The notes: generated by a model not told the origin, from the sequence alone. Positions 35,684 to 45,296 are shown, numbered from the stretch's first letter. The stretch: DNA of 64,000 bases from Enterococcus malodoratus ATCC 43197 (GCF_000407185.1 NZ_KE136481.1:969636-1033635); one strand, 5' to 3'. Program-made: numbers and translations.

Positions 35684-35700
35684 AGCAATTCGCGTGCCAA
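35684..35700 (-). promoter_or_regulatory. Sigma-54 (-24/-12) promoter of the PTS operon
   Basis: The minus strand reads TTGGCACGCGAATTGCT, matching YTGGCACG-N4-TTGCW with GG (35697-35698) and GC (35685-35686) ten bases apart. It is upstream of the IIB gene and next to a LevR-type sigma-54 activator gene. ACACA-rich repeats at 35712-35718, 35742-35751 and 35763-35770 are candidate activator sites. Confidence 0.88.
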
Positions 35701-35750
35701 CTTTTTGACCGCACACAAGCTGTCGTGATAAGGTTTTCATCTTACACACA

Positions 35751-35784
35751 AAAAAACTAGGATTACACACTGTGCAATCCTAGT
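35751..35784 (-). terminator. Terminator overlapping the end of the levR-type gene
   Basis: Hairpin AACTAGGATTGCACA/TGTGTAATCCTAGTT on the minus strand, ending in seven T. Its 5' arm contains the last codons and stop of the regulator gene. Confidence 0.85.
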
Positions 35785-38441
35785 TCAACTCGATTATCTT
35801 CAAGCGTCTTAACAATGTAAGCGATGTCGTCTTCAGTAAAGCGAACATCGAATTGTTTTTCGATCAATGACAGATTAGCCGCGGTTTGATTAAATCGTAA
35901 CTGATGCTGCTGATGAAAATATTTAACATTCTCAAAACTTGGTCGTTCTTCACTTTTTTTGATTTTATCAACCAAGAAGGCGATGTGAACACTCAATGCC
36001 TGCATTGCTGTATTTTCAATAATCAGCTCTTGATCTTTACGGATCAGCTGCAAAACATCATCAATTAATAGAAACAACGTTTTGACATCTAACTCCGGTG
36101 AAAAGTTTTTGGTTAAAGAATCCACCATCTCTGGCAGCGTGATTGTGCTCCCTAACAAATCCTGAAATTCTAAAATCTTTTCTCGTTTAAATAAATTCAT
36201 TGCCGGCACAAAAGGAATCTTTTGGTAATGAATCTCCATCGTCCCTACGATCGCGACAATGTCCTTATGAGTAATCAATTGATCAATCCGATGTTTAAAG
36301 CTTTCACGTTCCAGCGATTGCATCTGAATGATCTCAAATTCTTCCAAATTAACGATCTGAGAGACCACTTCATTTAATCGCTTAGACACACCCTCACCAG
36401 TAAAACAAGCCACGATGATGACCTTCTTCTCATCCTTAGGCGTAGGCTCCTCTAAGCGAACCATCGTTTGAAACATCGAGATGACACTCGTATAAATTTC
36501 TTCTAACGAACGATTTAACGTCGCCAAACGCAAACTTTCCAATACCAGCATTGTACTCGCCATTGATATCACTCGCGTACGAATTCCCATTTCATGGAAT
36601 ATAAGATTGCCAAAGTTATTTGGTGACCCCATATCGGTCAAAAGAATTATCCCTTCCGAAAATTCCTCTCGTTTGCTTTGTATATAATTTTTGATTTGAC
36701 CATACATTTTTTCAGTATTCAAAGTCAGCGGCATATTAAAAGCAATTCCATGTGTTGTCCCTAAAAGTTCCTGAACGGTTTCTAACATACTCGAAGCCGT
36801 CGACTTTCCATGCATGACGACTAGTACTGCGACTTGCCGTTCATCAACTTTTTGTTCTTCCTGATTGTCCATGGTTAGGAACATCGTGATAAATCCGATC
36901 TCATCTAAGGGGATCATGATCGCATAAGCTTCCTCGATTCGATTAGAAAATTCGATCGCTAATTGAAACTCCTTGGAATAATTGCGGCGGATATCATTCA
37001 AATTGGGATGAGAAATGAATTGATTGCCGCGAATCCGTTCTATTGTCGAATTGATATGCAATGCAAAAGCAAAACGAACCTTTTCATCATATTCGCGGTT
37101 CATTTGATTGGAGGCAAAATCATACAATTCATTGACCAGTTTCCATAAATCATCGGAAATAATTTCTCGATACGCATTCGTATGAGAAAGTTCCTCTACA
37201 TAGGTCTCAAAATACTGATCCACATCATCAGAAATCAATTCTTCTAAATCGATCTCTGATAAATTTTCACGACCCAATTTCTCCAATTTATAAGTAATCG
37301 AATGGTAAACTTCCATATCCTTATTTGGATCTTGTCCCCAAACAACTTCTTCGGTCCCTGGCTTCAAAGTCAAATATAGATTTTTCTTATCCATGAAAGG
37401 CGTCAATTTGTCTTGAACCTCATTCATCCGCAACAAACCTTTTTGTACGACTAATGGCAGGTCTTCTTCTACAATCATCAATTTCTCAGATTCACTATTG
37501 GTTTGATGATGAAGAAAGGCCTTGGCACAAACCAATTTTAAATCCCGTTTTAGCTGACCGATATTTCCTTCAGCATTATATAGAAGGAAAGCCAACAAAC
37601 TTCGTTTATCAATCGCAATCTCCTGCATTAAGCGATTGGCTTCTTGTTGCAGAAATTCTTTGATAATTGCCAGTCGTTCATCCAACGATCGATCTGCTAA
37701 AGAGGGCAGCTCTATCTGCATCGGAATACGTCGATTGAATGTGGATAAAAACATTGAACTTGTCTCTGTCGTCGCCCCAATGATTTGAACAGAGGCTTGT
37801 TTCTCCTGCCCGTCGCCCAAAGAACGAAAGGTTCCTTTATCAATAAATGTAAAAAGCATTTCTTGTCCTTCTGGAGGCAACCGATGGATTTCATCCAAAA
37901 AGAGAATTCCGCCATCGGCCTGTTCCATCAAACCAGTCCGTGTTTCTTCCGCACCAGTAAAGGCACCACGCTTCACTCCAAAAATATGGCCGTAAAGAAG
38001 CTGCGGGTTTTGTGCATAATCCGCACAATTAAATGTAATAAACGGTGCAGTATCATCCAAAACCTTCGCAGAAACGGCAAAACGATACATGCATTCCGCG
38101 AACATCGTCTTCCCCGTTCCAGTCTCACCAAAAATGATGGTATGCAATCCGCGCGGAGGATATAAAATAGCCGCTTTTGATTTTTGAATCTGACTCTTAA
38201 GAGATTCATCACGACCAATCAGATTTTCAAAATTAATATGTTTTTCCAAAGACACCGTGACCACCTGAAACTTCACAGGGCGTCCATCAATTTTTTTTAC
38301 AGTACCGTCTTTTGTCAATTCATTCAAGTAGCGGCTGACATTTGTTCGGTCAACCCCCATTTGATCCGCCAACTCTTGGGCCGTTTGTTCGTTAGGATTT
38401 GCTCTCAATGCTTCTAACACTTCATCTTTTCTTGATTTCAA
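35763..38441 (-). CDS. LevR-type sigma-54-dependent PTS regulator
   Basis: An 892-residue activator. Order: N-terminal HTH (about 1-55; QELADQMGVDRTNVSRYLNEL), AAA+ domain with Walker A GETGTGKT (105-112), the sigma-54 contact loop GAFTGA (159-164) and Walker B GGILFLDEIH (177-186), PRD1 (about 460-560), an EIIA-Man-like domain (VLVVMHGKSTASSMLETV, about 570), an EIIB-like domain (VIIVACFTGEGVSKRL) and a C-terminal PRD. It should activate the adjacent operon when its PTS is working on substrate, and needs RpoN encoded elsewhere. Confidence 0.93.
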   Translation of the reverse strand: MKSRKDEVLEALRANPNEQTAQELADQMGVDRTNVSRYLNELTKDGTVKKIDGRPVKFQVVTVSLEKHINFENLIGRDESLKSQIQKSKAAILYPPRGLHTIIFGETGTGKTMFAECMYRFAVSAKVLDDTAPFITFNCADYAQNPQLLYGHIFGVKRGAFTGAEETRTGLMEQADGGILFLDEIHRLPPEGQEMLFTFIDKGTFRSLGDGQEKQASVQIIGATTETSSMFLSTFNRRIPMQIELPSLADRSLDERLAIIKEFLQQEANRLMQEIAIDKRSLLAFLLYNAEGNIGQLKRDLKLVCAKAFLHHQTNSESEKLMIVEEDLPLVVQKGLLRMNEVQDKLTPFMDKKNLYLTLKPGTEEVVWGQDPNKDMEVYHSITYKLEKLGRENLSEIDLEELISDDVDQYFETYVEELSHTNAYREIISDDLWKLVNELYDFASNQMNREYDEKVRFAFALHINSTIERIRGNQFISHPNLNDIRRNYSKEFQLAIEFSNRIEEAYAIMIPLDEIGFITMFLTMDNQEEQKVDERQVAVLVVMHGKSTASSMLETVQELLGTTHGIAFNMPLTLNTEKMYGQIKNYIQSKREEFSEGIILLTDMGSPNNFGNLIFHEMGIRTRVISMASTMLVLESLRLATLNRSLEEIYTSVISMFQTMVRLEEPTPKDEKKVIIVACFTGEGVSKRLNEVVSQIVNLEEFEIIQMQSLERESFKHRIDQLITHKDIVAIVGTMEIHYQKIPFVPAMNLFKREKILEFQDLLGSTITLPEMVDSLTKNFSPELDVKTLFLLIDDVLQLIRKDQELIIENTAMQALSVHIAFLVDKIKKSEERPSFENVKYFHQQHQLRFNQTAANLSLIEKQFDVRFTEDDIAYIVKTLEDNRVELGLHSV

Positions 38442-38534
38442 AAAAATCCCTCCCGAAATTGGTATAAACCATTTATATTGTAACCCTTTTCTTTTTGAAT
38501 TTCTACTAAATATCCTTGAAGAAAACAGATCCCT

Positions 38535-39029
38535 TTAACGAAAGGAATAGGTCAACTTTTCCAGCTCCTCAGATATTTCAACCTCAGAAATATCATTCAT
38601 CAAGTAATATTCCAGTAATCCAACAAGTCCATGGGCAAAGAAAATGCTTGTTAACGGCGATTGATCTGTCATTTGCTCCATCAAATATTCAATTTGAAAC
38701 TGAGCAAAGAATCCTTGCTTATCTGCGCCAAGCAATCGTCTCAATTCTTCACGGTGTTCTGCGATATATTCAAACGTCTTTTCTAATTTTAGCTGATTAC
38801 TCGTTTCACCATTTCCTTCACAGTATTCGACCAATTCCTGCATTTCATGACTGATACTTTTCTCGAGCAGGTCGTCCTTATCAATGAAATGAAGATAGAA
38901 CGTACCACGATTGATATCGGCCACCTGACAAATCTGGCTGACTGATATTTCTTCGTAACTTTTTTTCTTTAAAAGCTGATAGAAAACTGCTGTGATATTC
39001 TTTTGCGTCTTACGTTTCCGTCGATCCAT
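38535..39029 (-). CDS. TetR/AcrR family regulator
   Basis: A 164-residue repressor with an N-terminal HTH (KNITAVFYQLLKKKSYEEISVSQICQVADINRGTFYLHFIDKDDLL, residues 10-55) and a C-terminal ligand domain of the YbiH/TetR_C_33-like kind. It is divergent from the ketopantoate-reductase-like gene. Two palindromic candidate operators built on GTTGATT lie in the shared intergenic region. Confidence 0.9.
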   Translation of the reverse strand: MDRRKRKTQKNITAVFYQLLKKKSYEEISVSQICQVADINRGTFYLHFIDKDDLLEKSISHEMQELVEYCEGNGETSNQLKLEKTFEYIAEHREELRRLLGADKQGFFAQFQIEYLMEQMTDQSPLTSIFFAHGLVGLLEYYLMNDISEVEISEELEKLTYSFR

Positions 39030-39065
39030 CCCTCTGCTCCAATCATTTATTCATTTCTGTTCAGT

Positions 39066-39093
39066 AATCAACAAAAACAAGATTTTGTTGATT
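39066..39093. promoter_or_regulatory. Candidate TetR operator 1
   Basis: Perfect inverted repeat AATCAACAAAA/TTTTGTTGATT with a six-base spacer, 36 bp upstream of the tetR start. Confidence 0.7.
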
Positions 39094-39131
39094 GTAACTT
39101 TTCAGTTGTCATTTTATTATAGTGTACACAA

Positions 39132-39145
39132 GTTGATTAATCAAC
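39132..39145. promoter_or_regulatory. Candidate TetR operator 2
   Basis: Perfect palindrome GTTGATTAATCAAC, followed by a further GTTGATT half site near 39150, 30-43 bp before the reductase-like gene. The half site equals that in operator 1. Confidence 0.7.
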
Positions 39146-39174
39146 ACCTGTTGATTTTCGGAAGGGATGAAAAG

Positions 39175-40098
39175 ATGAAGATATTGGTTTATGGTGCGGG
39201 CATTCAAGGAAGCTTTTTAGCCCATTCACTTATTAATGAAAGTAACGAGGTCACACTATTAGCTCGTGGAAAAAGAAAGAAGGAATTACTAACAAATGGT
39301 TTAATACTAAACCATTCAATCCAACGAAAACAAACGAAGAACACTGTACGTGTAATTGAAACACTTCAGCCAGATGATCAGTATGACTTGATTTTTGTTA
39401 CGATGAAATACAGCGATTTTCCAGCAATTATTGAACCATTAGCAAAAAACAGCAGCTCTACGATTCTTTTTATCGGCAACCAATTGGAGGCTGCCGCGCT
39501 AGAAAAAGAACTACAAGAAAAAAGCAGCCAGCCGAAAAGGATTTATTTTGGCTTTCAAATGACCGGAGGAACCAATACAGAAAAAGGAATCTCTGTGTTG
39601 CGCTTTGGAAAGGGCAAGATGAAAGTTGGATCGTTGCACACTGATTTTGCAATTGCTCAGATGTTGGATGATGTATTTCGCGGAACAAACTATGCTTGGA
39701 GCTATGACCCCAAGATCGATGATTGGTTAAAAAGTCATGCCATCTTAGTCATGATCCAAAACTCATTTGAATATGTTTATGGCCCATCGCCAGCAAAAAT
39801 CCGCAAATCTGGTGATTTTTCTGCGGTATCCATTGCTATGCGGGATGCGTATAACCTTTTAGAACTATCTGGTGCTGAAGTATTACCAAAGGGACAACGG
39901 AATTTCTTTAGTCGACCACGTCTCACTAAGCTGTTCTTTTCAATCTATTATCGTTTGCCTATCAGCAGCCTGGTTCAGGGAAGCTTCCGAGAGATCTATC
40001 ACCTGATTAACACTTTCGAGCGGTATCAGATTTCTGAAAACTCGCAACTAGACGCCTTATTACAATCAGCAAAAAAGAAATATGAACATTCAAGCTAA
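39175..40098 (+). CDS. Ketopantoate reductase-like NAD(P)-dependent oxidoreductase
   Basis: A 307-residue Rossmann protein. The dinucleotide motif VYGAGIQGS (residues 4-12) and the ApbA/PanE-like N- and C-terminal domains are present (LIFVTMKYSDFPAIIEPLAK; LVMIQNSFEYVYG). It may reduce a 2-oxo-acid, but the catalytic Lys/Glu pattern of true PanE is not clear and no pantothenate genes are near. ATG 39175 follows GGAAGGGATGAAAAG. It is likely repressed by the divergent TetR protein. Confidence 0.8.
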   Translation: MKILVYGAGIQGSFLAHSLINESNEVTLLARGKRKKELLTNGLILNHSIQRKQTKNTVRVIETLQPDDQYDLIFVTMKYSDFPAIIEPLAKNSSSTILFIGNQLEAAALEKELQEKSSQPKRIYFGFQMTGGTNTEKGISVLRFGKGKMKVGSLHTDFAIAQMLDDVFRGTNYAWSYDPKIDDWLKSHAILVMIQNSFEYVYGPSPAKIRKSGDFSAVSIAMRDAYNLLELSGAEVLPKGQRNFFSRPRLTKLFFSIYYRLPISSLVQGSFREIYHLINTFERYQISENSQLDALLQSAKKKYEHSS

Positions 40099-40118
40099 AT
40101 TTTCTTACTATTATAAAA

Positions 40119-40158
40119 TAAAAAGCATCGAAGGGAACTTACAACCTTCGATGCTTTT
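40119..40158. terminator. Bidirectional terminator
   Basis: Perfect hairpin AAAAGCATCGAAGG/CCTTCGATGCTTTT between the convergent reductase-like gene and topB. Confidence 0.92.
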
Positions 40159-40161
40159 GGA

Positions 40162-42237
40162 CTATTTTTTATCTTCCATCGCTGCTTTTAATGCAGCAGC
40201 CAACGGACTTTCTTGTGGTTCTTCTTGATCATTGATTTTCTTCAATAAACGACGTTCTTCATGCTTCGTCATTTTTTTCGAACGTTCTTTTTTATCCAAC
40301 ATTTTTTCGGTTGTTCCATCGTATTTACAACGGAAATAAGAACCGTTTTTACCATCAATGATTTCCATCTTGCGGTGACATTGCGGGCAACGATGATTCG
40401 AGACTTTCGGATCTTTGCGTCGACGATAATTACATTCAGGATTGGTACAATTATAGATTTTCCCATCGCGCGTGTTTTTCTCTCGTAAAGGCGATCCGCA
40501 CTCTGGACACTTCTTCGCAGTAATGGAGAAGTCTTGATATTTTTTATCGCTATGTTTGACTTCACTAACTAGCTTTTTCGTATCTGCTTCGATCTCTTGT
40601 AAAAATTGTTTGCTACTGTATTTGCCATCAGCGATCGCTTCTAATTGTTTTTCCCATTTTTCCGTTAGTTCCGGTGTTACAAGTGATGGGTTAACTAGTT
40701 CTAATAACTGTTTACCCTTGGGTGAAACTAATAGACCGGTATTGGTCCGTTCCATCAATTCTGATTTGATCAATTTTTCAATGATTTCCGCACGAGTCGC
40801 GGGTGTTCCCAGGCTATGTTTCTCCATTTTCCCAAGCAAAGTGCCTTCGTTCAAAGGTTTTGGTGGTGTAGTTAAAGCTTTCTCGATTGTAAAACTTGGT
40901 ACAATCTTCATTCCCTCTGACCATTGAACGGCTTTTTTCGCTTCTTCAGCAGGCTTCCAGCCAGCCACTAAAACTTTGTTTTGACGGAAAGTAAAGGTTT
41001 CTTTTTGGAACGCCACCGTCACTTTTTGCTGACTTTCTTTATGAGCTTCGGCGAATAGACCTAGGAAACGGGTCACGATCATATTATAGATTCGTTGTTC
41101 ATCGGTGGATAATTTTTCAAAACGCGGTCTTTGTTCCGTTGGAATCAATGCGTGGTGATCCGTTACTTTGTTGTCTTGGAAAACCCGCTTTTGTTTTACC
41201 TGTGCCCCGTGTTTGATATAAGTCTTAACTTCTGGCGCAAAATCAACCACTGCCTGTAAACGTTCCTTCATGGTCGCTTTCATGTCATTTGTTAAGTATT
41301 TACTATCCGTTCGCGGATAAGTCACGATTTTATGCGTTTCATACAAACTTTGAACTAGTGATAATGTCTTTTTCGCAGAAAACTGGTAACGAGCATTCGC
41401 TTCCCGTTGGATTTCTGTTAAATCATACGGCAGCGGTGCGGGCTCTGTTTTTTCTTTTTCAGTAATATCCGTTACTGTACCTTTTTGCTGCGACATTTCT
41501 TTAACGAGTTTTTCAGCCGCTTCGCGATCAGTAATACCGTAAGGATTTTTTTGGTTTAACTTCGCCTTTTGGCCTGCGACATCTAACGAAATCACAAAGT
41601 AATTCTGCGGACGGAATTGTTCAATTTTCTTTTCTTGTTGACGCACCATCGCAAGTGTTGGTGTTTGAACCCGCCCAGCCGATAAGCTGTCTTCATATTT
41701 TACAGTCAATGCTCGCGTAACATTCAGTCCAACAAGCCAATCCGCTTTTGCCCGTGCGAGAGCAGAATAATACAAATTATCGTACTCTTTTGCTGGTCTG
41801 ATATTTTTGAAGCCATCTTTGATCGCTTTAGTGGTTTGGGACGAGATCCACAATCGTTTCACGGGTTTGTCAAAGCGGACATACTCCAAAATCCAACGAG
41901 CAACTAGTTCTCCCTCACGTCCAGCATCTGTAGCGATCACTGCTTCAGAAATATCCTTACGTTTCGCTAATTGCTGAATCGACTTTAATTGGCCTCTTGT
42001 TTTAGGCAATGGCTTGATTCCGATATTTTTAGGAATCATCGGCAACGTCTCCATTTGCCAACTTTGCCACTCCTTGTTTAAATCCTCTGGCATTTTTAAG
42101 CCCAATAAATGACCAAGGGCCCAAGTCACGATAACATTGGGTCCTTCGAAATAATTTTTATTCTTTTGATTGGCGTTAAGCACCTTGCTCAAGTCTCTTG
42201 CAACGCTTGGCTTTTCCGCTATAATTAGCTGTTTCAT
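40162..42237 (-). CDS. topB: DNA topoisomerase III
   Basis: A 691-residue type IA topoisomerase that decatenates DNA. The Toprim start LIIAEKPSVARDLSKV, the acidic motif DAGREGELVARWI, and the catalytic Tyr in VTYPRTDSKYL (about 310) are present. Two C-terminal zinc ribbons are seen (CPECGSPLREKN..CTNPEC and CPQCHRKM..CKYDG), the second with an altered fourth ligand. ATG 42237 follows AAAGGAATTTT. It overlaps the DUF1033 gene by 62 bp. Chromosomal context; no plasmid genes nearby. Confidence 0.95.
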   Translation of the reverse strand: MKQLIIAEKPSVARDLSKVLNANQKNKNYFEGPNVIVTWALGHLLGLKMPEDLNKEWQSWQMETLPMIPKNIGIKPLPKTRGQLKSIQQLAKRKDISEAVIATDAGREGELVARWILEYVRFDKPVKRLWISSQTTKAIKDGFKNIRPAKEYDNLYYSALARAKADWLVGLNVTRALTVKYEDSLSAGRVQTPTLAMVRQQEKKIEQFRPQNYFVISLDVAGQKAKLNQKNPYGITDREAAEKLVKEMSQQKGTVTDITEKEKTEPAPLPYDLTEIQREANARYQFSAKKTLSLVQSLYETHKIVTYPRTDSKYLTNDMKATMKERLQAVVDFAPEVKTYIKHGAQVKQKRVFQDNKVTDHHALIPTEQRPRFEKLSTDEQRIYNMIVTRFLGLFAEAHKESQQKVTVAFQKETFTFRQNKVLVAGWKPAEEAKKAVQWSEGMKIVPSFTIEKALTTPPKPLNEGTLLGKMEKHSLGTPATRAEIIEKLIKSELMERTNTGLLVSPKGKQLLELVNPSLVTPELTEKWEKQLEAIADGKYSSKQFLQEIEADTKKLVSEVKHSDKKYQDFSITAKKCPECGSPLREKNTRDGKIYNCTNPECNYRRRKDPKVSNHRCPQCHRKMEIIDGKNGSYFRCKYDGTTEKMLDKKERSKKMTKHEERRLLKKINDQEEPQESPLAAALKAAMEDKK

Positions 42238-42547
42238 AAAATTCCTTTCTACTGTCAACCGTTAACGGCTGCTCATCCTTTAATAGCGCAAGACCCCAAT
42301 ACTGCTGTAAATAATCATCACACTCTTCACACCAGCGTTCATCTTGGTCTTTCCAAAATGCGCTTAAGTAGTTATGTTTTGCATTGCTATATGTATTGGA
42401 CTTTTGGAGCTCATTCCAGCGATGCTCATAATAAGCCGTTGCCGCATCAAAATCATCAAAAGTTGCGGTCTCTTGAATATCTGTCTGCCACTCTTCAAAG
42501 AACCACCAAGGTTCATTGTCGCCATACATGGTAATTACTTGATACAT
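42176..42547 (-). CDS. DUF1033 family protein
   Basis: A 123-residue acidic, aromatic-rich protein typical of DUF1033 (MYQVITMYGDNEPWWFFEEWQTDI). It is common beside DNA-maintenance and competence genes in lactic acid bacteria, but its activity is unknown. It overlaps topB by 62 bp and is upstream of it, so the two are co-translated. Confidence 0.8.
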   Translation of the reverse strand: MYQVITMYGDNEPWWFFEEWQTDIQETATFDDFDAATAYYEHRWNELQKSNTYSNAKHNYLSAFWKDQDERWCEECDDYLQQYWGLALLKDEQPLTVDSRKEFYETANYSGKAKRCKRLEQGA

Positions 42548-42713
42548 CCCGCTACCCTTCTTTCCACCTCAATCATAAGTATCATGAAATAAAAATTCAA
42601 GAAAAATGCCCTCGGTTGAAACAAGTTCAAGAAAAATCTAAATATCCACAAAACTTTTTTTGAAAAAAATATTGTTTTTTCCTTAATTCTATCCTAACAT
42701 AAAGCGGTAGAAT

Positions 42714-42741
42714 TTTACATGGTCTGCGAGCGAGTTATAAT
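42714..42741 (+). promoter_or_regulatory. Promoter of the MFS transporter gene
   Basis: TTTACA (42714-42719), a 16-base spacer and a perfect TATAAT (42736-42741), 50 bp before the gene start. Confidence 0.65.
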
Positions 42742-42791
42742 GAAAACCGATTCTGAAATTTTCATAAAATTGAAAGAAGGCATTTTTTAAT

Positions 42792-44036
42792 TTGAGTAAA
42801 ATCAAAAGTAAATTATTTCAACCACGTCCCACTTGGCAAAAGAATTTAATTGTTTTATGGTTCGGCACATTCATGGCTGGTATTGGATTCAGTCTTGTTA
42901 TGCCCTTTATGTCCCTATACATAGATTCATTAGGCAGCTATACAAATCAGCAATTGAATTTTTGGAGCGGGATCACCTTTTCTTCGACCTTCTTGATTAC
43001 CGCGATCGTCTCACCATTATGGGGAAGACTAGCCGATCAAAAAGGGCGAAAACTAATGTTGCTGCGAGCATCACTTGGTATGGCGATCGTCATCAGTTTG
43101 ATGGGTCTTGTTGGAAATGTCTATCAATTGATCGGTCTGCGTTTACTACAAGGCGTCTTTTCCGGCTATATCAGTAATGCGACTGCTCTAGTTGCTACGG
43201 GTACTCCGCGGGAAAAAAGTGGACAGGTTCTCGGTACTTTAGCGACTGGCGCTGTCACTGGGAATTTGCTTGGCCCCCTTGTTGGTGGAATTACTGCTTC
43301 TATTTTTGGTTATCGTTTAACCTTTTTTATCACCGGCAGTATTTTATTTTTAGTCTTCCTGCTCAGCCTCTTCTTCGTTCATGAAGAATTTACACCCGTT
43401 GAGAAAAAAGATATGCTTCCGGCAAAAGAAATATTTCATAGTTTGAAATACCCACATGTCGTCATCGGCATGTTCATCACGACTTTAATTATTCAAGCTT
43501 CAAATAATTCTATCAGTCCAATCATCAGTTTATATATTCGACAATTAATGCACAACCACGGAAACGTCACTTTGATCAGCGGAATCATTGCTTCGATTCC
43601 CGGGATTGCAACTCTGATCGCAGCGCCACGTTTTGGTCGACTTGGCGACCGAATTGGCAGCGAGAAAATCTTAGGTATTGGTTTGATTTTTGCTATGCTT
43701 GTCTTTTTACCAATGTCGATCGTTACAAATGTTTGGCAACTGGCCTTTCTGCGATTCTTGGTTGGTATTTCCGATGCCTGTCTATTACCTGCGGTTCAAG
43801 CTCTGATCACAAAATATTCACCGCAAGAAGCCGCTGGAAGAATTTTTAGCTACAATCAATCTTTCCAAGCAGCCGGTAACGTTGTAGGTCCGATGATTGG
43901 TTCTAGTGTTTCTTCGATCTTTGGCTATCGCGGCGTTTTCATCTCAACTTCTGCGCTTGTCTTAACTAATTATTTATTGGTTCATCGCAATACTAAAGAG
44001 ATCGCTGAAAAAATACCATCAAACGCAAGAAACTAA
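42792..44036 (+). CDS. MFS multidrug efflux transporter (MdtG/PmrA-like)
   Basis: A 414-residue major facilitator with 12 predicted segments. The drug:proton antiporter motif A appears as WGRLADQKGRKLMLLRAS (about 76-93) and motif C-like VTGNLLGPLVGGI (about 155). Translation probably starts at TTG 42792 after GAAGG. It likely exports drugs such as fluoroquinolone-type compounds or dyes, as PmrA in pneumococcus does. No linked regulator gene is seen. Confidence 0.87.
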   Translation: MSKIKSKLFQPRPTWQKNLIVLWFGTFMAGIGFSLVMPFMSLYIDSLGSYTNQQLNFWSGITFSSTFLITAIVSPLWGRLADQKGRKLMLLRASLGMAIVISLMGLVGNVYQLIGLRLLQGVFSGYISNATALVATGTPREKSGQVLGTLATGAVTGNLLGPLVGGITASIFGYRLTFFITGSILFLVFLLSLFFVHEEFTPVEKKDMLPAKEIFHSLKYPHVVIGMFITTLIIQASNNSISPIISLYIRQLMHNHGNVTLISGIIASIPGIATLIAAPRFGRLGDRIGSEKILGIGLIFAMLVFLPMSIVTNVWQLAFLRFLVGISDACLLPAVQALITKYSPQEAAGRIFSYNQSFQAAGNVVGPMIGSSVSSIFGYRGVFISTSALVLTNYLLVHRNTKEIAEKIPSNARN

Positions 44037-44118
44037 CTCGGTTTCAAGACATATTAATGGCAACTTTTTCGTTAATTTTTTATACTAATAAATGATTCTA
44101 ATGAAAGAAGTGAAGAAG

Positions 44119-44349
44119 ATGCTTGATGGACAACTAAAATTTCTAGACTTTTTCCTAAACAATACAATTGAAGGAAAAGAAAATGAAGCAAAAGAAATCT
44201 TGGTCAAAAGTTTTGCTGATCAAGAAACTGGTGCACTGAGCCTGCATGAGTTCAAAAAACTCCAAGAAAAATTGTTTCCTTTAATCAAACCTGAGAAACT
44301 AAATGAAGTTAAAGTCGCAATGGCCCATTTTGCCCAAAGCCTTGCATAA
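44119..44349 (+). CDS. Small hypothetical helical protein
   Basis: A 76-residue soluble, largely helical protein (MLDGQLKFLDFFLNNTIEGKENEAKEILVKSFADQETGALSLHEF...). The start at 44119 has GAAGTGAAGAAG upstream; ATG 44101 would add six residues. No family is recognised. Codon use and a following terminator support a real gene. Function unknown. Confidence 0.6.
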   Translation: MLDGQLKFLDFFLNNTIEGKENEAKEILVKSFADQETGALSLHEFKKLQEKLFPLIKPEKLNEVKVAMAHFAQSLA

Positions 44350-44388
44350 AAAATAGTCACTGTCGAATTTTGACAGTGACTATTTTTA
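44348..44388. terminator. Bidirectional terminator
   Basis: Perfect hairpin AAATAGTCACTGTC/GACAGTGACTATTT between convergent genes, with A and T tracts. Confidence 0.9.
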
Positions 44389-45220
44389 TTAGACTTCAAG
44401 TTCAGAGTAGATTCTCAAACTTGGAAAGAACATTTCTCTATTTGTCAGCACAACCAAACCAGCAATGCTGATGATGATAACCGTCTGAATACAGCTCGTC
44501 CATTCGGTCATTTGAGTCGACGTTTGCATAAAATTCAAGAAGATGTGGAAAATGATCAAGGCCATCGTGCTGCGATTGCTTTTTACATAAAGCCAATTCA
44601 AAATGATCCCTAATGGAATAATACTTACAAAGTAGTTGACCGCAAACCAAACATTTTCTTGTAACAACAAATTCATCGAGTAGTTTTTTACGAACATCAA
44701 CGGCAAGTGCCAAATTGACCAAAGGAAACCAAACATGATCGAACCAGTAAGCAGGCTAAAACGATTAAGCAACGCATCCGCGCCAACCAATTTCTTCTAG
44801 TATCGGTGCAATAATCATCACCATAAGCACAGGAATCGAACCCGCTGAAAACTTGAAATCTTCTGATAGCTGCAATTGTTCGATTGATCCGCCTAAAAGA
44901 ACTGAAACAAGGATTGCAAGTACAACGGAAGAGCCCATGATCAAACAAATTTTTACCAACGGCGCTAGATTAATTTTTTTCATATCGAATAGCCGCTGAA
45001 AAAAATCTTTTCTGATTTGACGATTTTTCGGCATCGCAATAAAGGCGATCGTCACAAGGACTGGTGCAAACAAGCCTGGGATCAAAAAGATTGAGTAAAA
45101 ATCGGGATCGGGGTGATTGTAACTCAGATAAGCGGCAATTAACCAGCTCCCCCATGTGATCAAAAACACCCAGCCAAAGAATTCCCCCGGTTTGTAACCC
45201 TCTACTTTAGTATTCATCAT
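44389..45220 (-). pseudogene. CPBP family intramembrane protease, frameshifted
   Basis: Two overlapping frames together make one CPBP (CAAX-protease-like) membrane protein. The upstream frame (from 45220) reaches the first catalytic motif EEIGWRG, then runs into a stop (CVA*). The downstream frame (to 44389) continues with ALLNRFSLLTGSIMFGFLWSIWHLPLMF and IIFHIFLN, carrying the later catalytic His residues. A two-base loss (or one-base gain) near 44776 would explain the break. A full-length relative would have about 270 residues. ATG 45220 follows AGGAGG. Disabled unless rescued by frameshifting or a sequencing error. Confidence 0.85.
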
Positions 45221-45296
45221 TTTTATTTCCTCCTAATTTCGTGTCATTTATTAACTGACTTTAGTATAGAAGGAAAAATTAGACTTTTTAGTAAAA

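Noticed and set aside
39175-40098. Calling the reductase-like gene panE
   Set aside because: No pantothenate genes nearby, and it is under a dedicated TetR regulator; substrate not supported.
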